Assembly (NCBI GenBank): GCA_030824255.1
Contig: JAVBYB010000103.1
Coordinates: forward strand, 1 to 12,181
DNA: 12,181 bases
Source: a bacterium
GTDB lineage: Bacteria; Pseudomonadota; Alphaproteobacteria; Caulobacterales; Hyphomonadaceae
Direction: 5' to 3'
Every line of letters starts with the position of its first letter. Position 1 is the stretch's first letter. Below the pieces are notes generated by a model. It saw only the letters and a list, made by a program, of their open reading frames with translations, did no database searches and was not told the origin of the DNA. The position numbers were made by a program, and so were the translations under genes. Below, piece after piece: positions 7,344 to 12,181 of the stretch.

Positions 7344-7653
7344 GTCATGGTCAGCCAGTCTCAATTTTTGCTGCACTTGCGCTGTTCCTCGCCAGTTATC
7401 TCTGCTTTGTGGCAGAAAATACCCGCACGAGGAGTAGGTAAAGGGCGGGATTCGCCTGCTTATCCACAAACGGGCGGAGTGCCGCAGGGGGAGTCCGGGG
7501 CAGGTTCGCAGGACTGTCACAATCGCCGCCTACATGACTCGCGAACAAGGCTGCCGGGCGTTTCATGGGCACTCAGATCCTCTCGTCGCGCGCCGGCAAG
7601 GCTGCAGGGACGGGTGCGATTCCCAAACGCCGGACGCTCCGACGGAGAGGGCA
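7344..7653. promoter_or_regulatory. Divergent promoter region of the IDO and pstB genes
   Basis: This 310-base stretch separates two divergent genes and must hold both promoters. Visible elements are an inverted repeat, TCTGC (7401-7405) with GCAGA (7412-7416), about 60 bases upstream of the IDO start; a DnaA-box match at 7460-7468; and CTGTCAC at 7514-7520, which resembles one half of a PhoB-binding Pho box but lacks a good second half 11 bases on. No clear -35/-10 pair stands out for either direction. A 30-codon open frame at 7565-7657 overlaps the pstB start. Confidence 0.5.
7460..7468 (+). promoter_or_regulatory. Perfect DnaA-box 9-mer
   Basis: TTATCCACA matches the consensus high-affinity DnaA box at all nine positions. 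It is the only such copy I found in the window and sits between the IDO and pstB genes. A single box could mark DnaA-linked transcription control or titration; chance is also possible. Confidence 0.35.
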
Positions 7654-7657
7654 ATGA
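7565..7657 (+). CDS. Possible 30-codon ORF overlapping the pstB start
   Basis: ATG at 7565 opens a 30-residue basic frame ([20 protein letters not shown], then [10 protein letters not shown]) whose TGA at 7655-7657 overlaps the pstB ATG at 7654 as ATGA. That arrangement could couple its translation to pstB. There is no good ribosome binding site before it and I recognise no family. It may be a leader peptide, the eroded end of a lost upstream gene, or non-coding. Confidence 0.18.
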   Translation: MGTQILSSRAGKAAGTGAIPKRRTLRRRGQ

Positions 7658-8484
7658 GCCGTATGGACCCCATGCCCGCTCTGCAGATCGCCACGCCCCC
7701 GCAAATGGCTGTGAAGCCGCCGCCGGCCGATCCCAAGATTGCCGCCCGCTCGGTTTCTGTTTTTTATGGCGACAAACAGGCCCTGTTCGACGTGTCGCTC
7801 GACATGCCCGAACGGTCGGTGACGGCGCTGATCGGCCCGTCAGGCTGCGGAAAATCGACCTTCCTGCGCTCGATCAACCGGATGAACGACACCATCCCGA
7901 GCTGCCGCGTCACGGGCGTCATCACGATCGACGGCCAGGATATCAACGACAAATCCATCGACCCCGTGCTGCTGCGCGCGCAGGTCGGCATGGTGTTCCA
8001 GAAGCCGAATCCGTTCCCCAAGTCGATCTTCGAGAACGTGGCCTATGGCGTGCGCCTGCACGGCCTCGCCGGTTCGCGCACCGACATGCAGGAAATCGTC
8101 GAGATGTCGCTGCGCAAGGCGGGCCTCTGGGACGAGGTGAAGGACCGGCTGAACGCCCCCGGCATGAGCCTCTCGGGCGGCCAGCAGCAGCGTCTCGTGA
8201 TCGCCCGCGCCATCGCCGTCAGCCCTGAAGTGATCCTGATGGACGAGCCATGCTCGGCCCTCGATCCGATCGCCACGGCCAAGGTCGAGGAACTGATCGA
8301 CGAGCTGAAATCGAACTATTGCATCGTCATCGTCACCCACTCGATGGCCCAGGCGGCGCGCGTTTCGCAGCAGACGGCCTTCTTCCACATGGGCAAGCTG
8401 GTCGAAACCGGCCCCACGGAAGGCATTTTCACCAATCCGCGGGAATCGCGGACGCAGGACTACATCACCGGGCGTTTCGGCTAG
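7654..8484 (+). CDS. pstB: Phosphate ABC transporter ATP-binding protein PstB
   Basis: The product is 276 aa. The ATG at 7654 follows GGAGAGG (7644-7650); an in-frame ATG 40 codons earlier has no ribosome binding site and would add a non-family extension. All ABC ATPase motifs are intact: Walker [10 protein letters not shown] (61-69), Q-loop Gln116 in [17 protein letters not shown], signature LSGGQQQR (173-180), Walker B VILMDEP (193-199), SALDP (201-205) and switch His229. The [16 protein letters not shown] segment and the C-terminal DYITGRFG are specific to PstB. It hydrolyses ATP on the inner membrane face to drive phosphate import through PstC-PstA and also takes part in phosphate sensing through PhoU and PhoR. 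The N-terminal 25 residues are Pro-rich. It begins a pstB-phoU-phoB run, with phoU after 38 bases. pstS, pstC and pstA are missing upstream, where a gene on the other strand lies instead. Confidence 0.97.
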   Translation: MSRMDPMPALQIATPPQMAVKPPPADPKIAARSVSVFYGDKQALFDVSLDMPERSVTALIGPSGCGKSTFLRSINRMNDTIPSCRVTGVITIDGQDINDKSIDPVLLRAQVGMVFQKPNPFPKSIFENVAYGVRLHGLAGSRTDMQEIVEMSLRKAGLWDEVKDRLNAPGMSLSGGQQQRLVIARAIAVSPEVILMDEPCSALDPIATAKVEELIDELKSNYCIVIVTHSMAQAARVSQQTAFFHMGKLVETGPTEGIFTNPRESRTQDYITGRFG

Positions 8485-8522
8485 GCTCAGCCGGCTGTAC
8501 ACTTCGGTGAGGAGACACGAAC

Positions 8523-9215
8523 ATGACGGAACACACAGTCCGGTCTTTCTCACAGGATCTGGAAGAGCTTTCCGGTGAAATCGCCCGCATGGGCGGTCTT
8601 GCCGAGGACATGCTGTCGGACGCCATCCAGGCGATCGCCATGCGCGATCTCGTGCTCGCGGAAACCGTGGTGGCGCGCGATCCTCAGATCGACAATCTCG
8701 AGGTCGAGATCGAGAAGAAGATCCTCCGTCTTCTGGCGCTCCGCCAACCGCTGGCCCGCGACCTGCGCCAGGTCATCTCCGCGCTGAAGATCGCCTCGGA
8801 GCTGGAGCGCATCGGCGACCTGGCCAAGAGCATCGCCAAGCGCGTGAAGCTGGTCGAGAAGGTCGAGGCGACGACGGCCCTCAAGGGCGTGGCCCGCATG
8901 GGCCGCCTCGTCACCGCACAGCTCAAGCGCGTGCTCGACGCCTACACCGCGCAGGAAACCGACGCCGCCAACAAGGTGTGGTCACGCGACGAGGAAGTGG
9001 ACGAGCACTACCAGTCTCTGTTCCGCGAAGTCGTCACCTACATGATCGAAGACCCGCGCACGATCTCCGCCTGCGCGCACCTGCTATTCGTCGCCAAGAA
9101 TCTTGAACGCATTGGCGATCACTGCACGAACATCGCGGAAGAAATCCACTTCCTCGTGACCGGCGAACAGCTCCCCGTCGAAAGGCCGAAAGTCGATGCC
9201 CTCAACAGCAACTGA
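8523..9215 (+). CDS. phoU: Phosphate signalling regulator PhoU
   Basis: The product is 230 aa, the normal length for the family. GGTGAGGAG about 9 bases before the ATG serves as ribosome binding site. It is an all-helical protein of two similar three-helix halves. The metal-binding motif appears once in each half, ELERIGD at 93-99 and NLERIGD at 193-199, exactly 100 residues apart and followed by AKSIAK and HCTNIAEE. The segment LALRQPLARDLRQVISALKI is typical of PhoU. PhoU acts in the cytoplasm at the inner membrane, relaying the state of the Pst transporter to the PhoR kinase so that PhoB stays inactive when phosphate is plentiful. Loss of PhoU commonly causes harmful phosphate overuptake. 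It sits 38 bases after pstB and its last 20 bases overlap the phoB frame, consistent with one operon and translational coupling. Confidence 0.97.
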   Translation: MTEHTVRSFSQDLEELSGEIARMGGLAEDMLSDAIQAIAMRDLVLAETVVARDPQIDNLEVEIEKKILRLLALRQPLARDLRQVISALKIASELERIGDLAKSIAKRVKLVEKVEATTALKGVARMGRLVTAQLKRVLDAYTAQETDAANKVWSRDEEVDEHYQSLFREVVTYMIEDPRTISACAHLLFVAKNLERIGDHCTNIAEEIHFLVTGEQLPVERPKVDALNSN

Positions 9216-9933
9216 GATCGAGCGCCCCACCATGCGCCCGGCCGCCGCGACGCGCCCCTTCGCCCTCATCGTGGAGGATGAGGCTCCTCTGGTGGAGCTG
9301 ATCCGCTACAACCTCATGAAGGAAGGCTATGAAGTCGCCGTCGCGATGGATGGCGAGGAAGCGCTGCTGCAGATCGAAGAGCGCCTGCCCGACATCGTTC
9401 TGCTCGACTGGATGCTGCCGAAGCTCGCGGGCATCGAAGTGGCTCGCCGCCTGCGCTCCAAGGCTGCAACGCGCAACCTTCCGATCATCATGCTGACCGC
9501 CCGCGCCGAAGAGAGCGACCGCATTCGCGGCCTCGACGTGGGCGCCGACGACTACATGACCAAGCCTTTCTCCATGTCGGAACTCACCGCGCGCATCCGC
9601 GCCGTGATGCGCCGCATCCGTCCAGCGCTCGCCGAGGACGTGGTGGTGGTGGGCGACATCTCGATGGACCGCGCGGCCCACAAGGTGACACGCTCCGGCG
9701 CCGACGTGCATCTCGGGCCGACGGAATTCCGCCTGCTTGATTACTTCATCCAGCATCCGGGCCGCGTGTTCAGCCGGGAGCAACTGCTCGATGCGGTGTG
9801 GGGCTCGGACGTTTATGTCGAGACGCGCACGGTGGACGTGCACATCGGCCGTCTCCGCAAGGCGCTGAGCAAGGGCGGCGGCGATGATCCGATCCGCACT
9901 GTGCGCTCGGCCGGCTACGCGCTGAACGTCTAG
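9196..9933 (+). CDS. phoB: Phosphate regulon response regulator PhoB
   Basis: The product is 245 aa from the ATG at 9196, which lies inside the end of phoU with GAAAGG 10 bases upstream. A second ATG at 9232 would give a 233-aa protein closer to the usual 229-235, so the true start is uncertain. The receiver domain has acidic residues Glu27/Asp28, phosphoacceptor Asp71 in IVLLDWMLP, Thr101 in LTARAEE and Lys123 in MTKPF. The C-terminal OmpR-type winged helix runs from about 148, with GPTEFRLLDYF, PGRVFSREQLLDAVWG and the recognition segment VETRTVDVHIGRLRKAL. The DWMLPKLAGIEVARRLR and GADDYMTKPFS patterns match PhoB rather than other OmpR-family members. When phosphorylated by PhoR it binds Pho boxes and activates phosphate-starvation genes. 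No phoR is in the window, so the kinase is encoded elsewhere. The gene converges on the acetyltransferase with only 10 bases between. Confidence 0.95.
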   Translation: MPSTATEIERPTMRPAAATRPFALIVEDEAPLVELIRYNLMKEGYEVAVAMDGEEALLQIEERLPDIVLLDWMLPKLAGIEVARRLRSKAATRNLPIIMLTARAEESDRIRGLDVGADDYMTKPFSMSELTARIRAVMRRIRPALAEDVVVVGDISMDRAAHKVTRSGADVHLGPTEFRLLDYFIQHPGRVFSREQLLDAVWGSDVYVETRTVDVHIGRLRKALSKGGGDDPIRTVRSAGYALNV

Positions 9934-9949
9934 ACCTGAACGCCTAGTC
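9922..9949. repeat. 14-bp tandem repeat spanning two convergent stop codons
   Basis: CTGAACGTCTAGAC (9922-9935) is followed directly by CTGAACGCCTAGTC (9936-9949), matching at 12 of 14 positions. The first copy contains the phoB stop (TAG 9931-9933), the second the stop of the leftward acetyltransferase (CTA 9944-9946). A small tandem duplication is the simplest reading. Confidence 0.5.
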
Positions 9950-10366
9950 CATCTCCAGCGCGAACATGGCGATCGTGCTGTGCTCGAATTGCTGTGCGCC
10001 ATAGAACCCGATGGCGTCCGCATTGTCGGTTTCGGTGGCGACCCACGCATAGGTGCAGCCCTGCGCCTCGCCCCAGGCGAGCATCGCTTTCATCATCGCG
10101 GCGGCAACGCCCCGACGCTGGTGATAAGGGGCGGTGCCCAGATTGTCGATGTAGAGGTCGGGCGCGCGATCGGGCTGCAGGTGCACGCTGCCCCGAATCT
10201 GTCCGACGACGACCGCATCCTCGATGGCGACGAACATGGCGTGACGGGAGTCAGCCACATAAGCCGCCAGGCGCTCCCGCGAGATCTCGTGGTCGAACAC
10301 ATCCGGGGCAAGCGCGCCCAGAAGGTGCGTGTTGGCTGCGGTTATCTGCTGGGTCGAGATTGGCAT
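9944..10366 (-). CDS. GNAT-family N-acetyltransferase
   Basis: The product is 140 aa, a single compact GNAT domain. AAAGG about 9 bases upstream of the ATG (10366-10364) supports the start. The order of elements is typical: MFVAIEDAVVVGQIRGSVHL (strands 2-3), DLYIDNLGTAPYHQRRGVAA (strand 4 and the acetyl-CoA pyrophosphate loop Q-R-R-G-V-A, 83-88), AWVATETDNADAIGFYGAQQF (strand 5 and motif B, 107-127). It transfers acetyl from acetyl-CoA to an amine, in the cytoplasm. The overall pattern recalls the AAC(3)-I-like branch of GNAT enzymes, but the sequence gives no proof of aminoglycoside as substrate and resistance should not be assumed. It is convergent with phoB and divergent from purB, so probably a single-gene unit. 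Confidence 0.88.
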   Translation of the reverse strand: MPISTQQITAANTHLLGALAPDVFDHEISRERLAAYVADSRHAMFVAIEDAVVVGQIRGSVHLQPDRAPDLYIDNLGTAPYHQRRGVAAAMMKAMLAWGEAQGCTYAWVATETDNADAIGFYGAQQFEHSTIAMFALEMD

Positions 10367-10465
10367 GGGCTGCGCCTTTGCGTGGCCCCGGCCCTATCAG
10401 CGGGCCTGTAAGACGTCAAAGACTGGCTGCACGGTCATTTCCGGGCAAGTCACCAAGGTTCCGGT

Positions 10466-10503
10466 CCCGCGCCCTTCCTGCGCGGGAAAATGCCCCGCGC
10501 GGG
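10466..10503. promoter_or_regulatory. Mutually exclusive GC stems in the GNAT/purB intergenic region
   Basis: CCCGCGC (10466-10472) can pair with GCGCGGG (10480-10486). The same GCGCGGG can pair instead with CCCGCGC (10494-10500), which is also part of the palindrome CCCGCGCGGG (10494-10503). The loops are CCTTCCT and AAAATGC. The stems end 72 bases before the purB start. The layout could serve as a switch in the purB leader if transcription starts upstream of it, but no T-run follows. Confidence 0.3.
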
Positions 10504-10575
10504 CTGGTTTGATGCCGGGATGACAAGCCCGCTCCAGCGGCCTAAAGGCACGCCAGACCAGCCGGAGCTTGCCCC

Positions 10576-11880
10576 ATGATTCCCCGTTATGCCCGTCCCG
10601 AGATGGTTGCGATCTGGGAGCCGGAACAACGCTATGCGATCTGGCTGGAGATCGAGACGCTGGCCGCCGAGGCGATGGCCGAACTGGGCATGATCCCGAA
10701 AGAGGTTCCGCTCGCCGTGCGGGCGCGCGGCGGCTTCAACGTGGCGCGGATCGACGAGATCGAGCGCGAGGTGAAGCACGACGTCATCGCCTTCCTGACC
10801 TCGGTTTCCGAGCATGTCGGCGACGAGGCCCGCTTCCTTCACCTCGGCATGACCTCGTCGGACGTGCTGGACACCTGCCTTGCCGTCCAGCTGCAACGCG
10901 CCAGCGACATCCTGCTGAAGGACATGGACCGCGTTCTCGCCGCGCTGAAGAAGCGCGCTTTCGAACACAGGCTTACGCCCACCATCGGCCGCAGCCATGG
11001 CATCCACGCAGAGCCCACCACGTTCGGCATCAAGCTCGCCGGTTTCCACGCTGAGTTTGCGCGCGGCAAGAAACGCCTCGAAGCGGCGCGCGAGGAAATC
11101 TCCACCTGCGCGATCTCCGGCGCCGTGGGCACATTCGCCAACATCGACCCGCGCATCGAAGTGATGGTCGCCGAGAAACTTGGCCTCGCTGTCGAACCTG
11201 TCTCCACGCAGGTGATCCCGCGTGATCGCCACGCCGCCTACTTTGCGGCGCTCGGCGTCATCGCCTCCAGCATCGAGCGTCTCGCGACGGAGATCCGTCA
11301 CCTGCAGCGCACCGAAGTTCTCGAAGCAGAAGAATTCTTCTCCGAAGGGCAGAAGGGCTCGTCAGCCATGCCGCACAAGCGGAATCCGGTGCTGACGGAA
11401 AACCTCACCGGGCTTGCGCGCCTTGTGCGCTCGTCGGTTGTGCCCGCGATGGAGAATGTCGCGCTTTGGCATGAGCGGGATATCTCGCACTCGTCCGTAG
11501 AGCGCGGCATCGGCCCCGACGCCACCATCCACCTCGATTTCGCGCTGAACCGTCTCGCCGGCGTCGTCGAGAACCTGCTGGTCTATCCCGACAACATGCT
11601 CGCCAACCTCAACCGCCTCGGCGGCCTGCATAACTCGCAGCGTGTGCTTCTCGCGCTGGTGGAGAAGGGCGCGAGCCGCGAGGACGCCTATCGCATGGTC
11701 CAGCGCAACGCGATGAAAGTCTGGCGCGACGCCAGCCGCAAGGAAGGCGACTTCCTCAACAATCTCATCGGCGACGCCGACGTCTCCAAATTGCTGACCA
11801 GCGCCGAACTCGGCGAAATGTTCGACCTCGACTACCACTTCAAAGGCGTCGACGTGATTTTCGAGCGGGTGTTCGGCTAA
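10576..11880 (+). CDS. purB: Adenylosuccinate lyase PurB
   Basis: The product is 434 aa, the normal size for the shorter PurB form. GGAG (10563-10566) lies 9 bases before the ATG and the N-terminus MIPRYARPEMVAIW is the family's own. It belongs to the fumarase/aspartase superfamily and shows KHDV (67-70), TSSD (93-96), the catalytic His141 in GRSHGIHAEP, and the flexible signature loop GSSAMPHKRNP (261-271) with the catalytic serine, then LWHERDISHSSVER (298-311). It is a cytoplasmic homotetramer that releases fumarate twice in purine synthesis: from SAICAR to AICAR, and from adenylosuccinate to AMP. The gene stands alone, divergent from the GNAT gene. I see no purine riboswitch upstream; the only notable structure there is the alternative GC stems at 10466-10503. 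No motif is missing and the protein should be active. Confidence 0.98.
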   Translation: MIPRYARPEMVAIWEPEQRYAIWLEIETLAAEAMAELGMIPKEVPLAVRARGGFNVARIDEIEREVKHDVIAFLTSVSEHVGDEARFLHLGMTSSDVLDTCLAVQLQRASDILLKDMDRVLAALKKRAFEHRLTPTIGRSHGIHAEPTTFGIKLAGFHAEFARGKKRLEAAREEISTCAISGAVGTFANIDPRIEVMVAEKLGLAVEPVSTQVIPRDRHAAYFAALGVIASSIERLATEIRHLQRTEVLEAEEFFSEGQKGSSAMPHKRNPVLTENLTGLARLVRSSVVPAMENVALWHERDISHSSVERGIGPDATIHLDFALNRLAGVVENLLVYPDNMLANLNRLGGLHNSQRVLLALVEKGASREDAYRMVQRNAMKVWRDASRKEGDFLNNLIGDADVSKLLTSAELGEMFDLDYHFKGVDVIFERVFG

Positions 11881-11884
11881 CGCC

Positions 11885-11922
11885 AAAAAAATGGGCCGGA
11901 GCTCCTCCCGAGCTCCGGCCCA
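11885..11922 (-). terminator. Intrinsic terminator oriented for leftward transcription
   Basis: TGGGCCGGAGCTC (11892-11904) pairs perfectly with GAGCTCCGGCCCA (11910-11922), a 13-bp stem with a 5-base loop. Seven A at 11885-11891 precede it on the plus strand, which gives a U7 tract after the hairpin in a leftward transcript. On the plus strand no T-run follows, so it is a poor classic terminator for purB although it lies 11 bases after the purB stop. It implies a gene or RNA on the minus strand to the right. Confidence 0.8.
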
Positions 11923-12181
11923 GTGCCATGATGGCGGAGCGGCGGGCGCGAGGGGTGGCGCCGTGCTCCAACCGGAATTGCCTGGCGTCCGGGGGGACGT
12001 GGACGCGACCGCCAAAAGGGGCTGGGGCGGACGAGGGCAGCTTCCAGTCGATCCAGACCAGCGGGGGCCGGTCTTCATCGCCCAATCTGCCAGCCCGGCC
12101 CTAACGAAGGCGCCTGTGGCGGTAACACTCTTTGACGGAAGGTGTTCACCAAGCCCGGCGCGCGCGCCGTTTCGCCCCGGC
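11923..12181. other. Region beyond purB; possible leftward transcript
   Basis: No recognisable protein or RNA family is visible in these 259 bases. A minus-strand frame from TTG at 12085 reads GDEDRPPLVWIDWKLPSS and continues with coding-like GC-ending codons, but it runs through the terminator stem and stops inside purB at 11840. A hairpin-like inverted repeat at 12121-12150 pairs GGT-AACAC (12121-12128) with GTGTT-ACC (12142-12146, 12148-12150) around one bulged C. It could be an operator or leader for a gene to the right, or the start region of a leftward RNA ending at 11885. Confidence 0.4.

Noticed and set aside
7514..7537. A Pho box upstream of pstB
   Set aside because: Only one half, CTGTCAC, matches. 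The expected direct repeat 11 bases later reads GCCGCCT, and the ATGAC at 7533-7537 is inverted rather than direct. Not strong enough for a separate feature.
7534..7653. A 40-residue N-terminal extension of PstB
   Set aside because: The ATG at 7534 lacks a ribosome binding site, the added residues are not PstB-like, and a strong site precedes the ATG at 7654.
6471..8228. A 585-codon plus-strand open frame
   Set aside because: It is antisense to the dioxygenase and then out of frame through pstB, both of which have full family motifs. Its composition is Arg/Gly/Asp/His-rich without any domain, as expected from a GC-rich shadow frame.
11362..12085. Minus-strand frames crossing the end of purB (to 11362 and 11840)
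   Set aside because: Both would read through a 13-bp terminator hairpin and end inside purB antisense; no family recognised.
1..12181. A mobile element, CRISPR array or phage-defence island
   Set aside because: No transposase, integrase, spaced direct repeats or attachment-like repeats were seen; the genes are chromosomal in character with uniform GC-rich composition.

Overview
The window is GC-rich with high GC at third codon positions, and its gene content points to an alphaproteobacterium, most likely in or near the Caulobacterales/Hyphomonadaceae. The main reasons are a DUF6607-type lipoprotein, a large plug-and-barrel TonB-dependent receptor, a pstB-phoU-phoB run of the alphaproteobacterial kind, and a short PurB beginning MIPRYARPEM. 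The taxonomic placement is inferred from family resemblance, not from a marker gene. I see no tRNA, rRNA, CRISPR array, insertion sequence or prophage gene.

Left part (1-3336): a DUF4198-like exported protein runs leftward off the window edge and is divergent from a DUF6607-like lipoprotein. Between them lies an 8-1-8 inverted repeat, TTGCAAGTCATTTGCAA, that looks like a Fur-family operator and is placed to control both genes. Next comes an exported caspase-fold protein (peptidase C14) whose C-terminus carries cysteine-paired Sel1/Hcp repeats with an exact 36-residue period.

Middle part (3337-7343): a 330-base non-coding leader with several small hairpins precedes a TonB-dependent outer-membrane receptor with a GTG start. 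The receptor gene ends at a strong intrinsic terminator and converges on a leftward gene for an indoleamine 2,3-dioxygenase-family haem protein, the first enzyme type of the kynurenine route of tryptophan breakdown.

Right part (7344-12181): a 310-base divergent region holds a perfect DnaA-box 9-mer. It leads into pstB-phoU-phoB, the ATPase of the phosphate transporter, the signalling regulator PhoU and the response regulator PhoB. phoU and phoB overlap. The usual partners pstS, pstC, pstA and phoR are not in the window. A convergent GNAT acetyltransferase follows. It is divergent from purB (adenylosuccinate lyase), whose upstream region contains mutually exclusive GC-rich stems. After purB, a 13-bp hairpin is oriented as a terminator for the opposite strand, which suggests an unannotated leftward transcript from the last 260 bases.

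Most of the window is chromosomal housekeeping and nutrient acquisition. The parts most worth a second look are the caspase-Hcp fusion, the putative Fur-controlled pair of unknown envelope proteins, the split-off pstB-phoU-phoB cluster, the bacterial IDO, and the leftward transcript implied by the terminator beyond purB.
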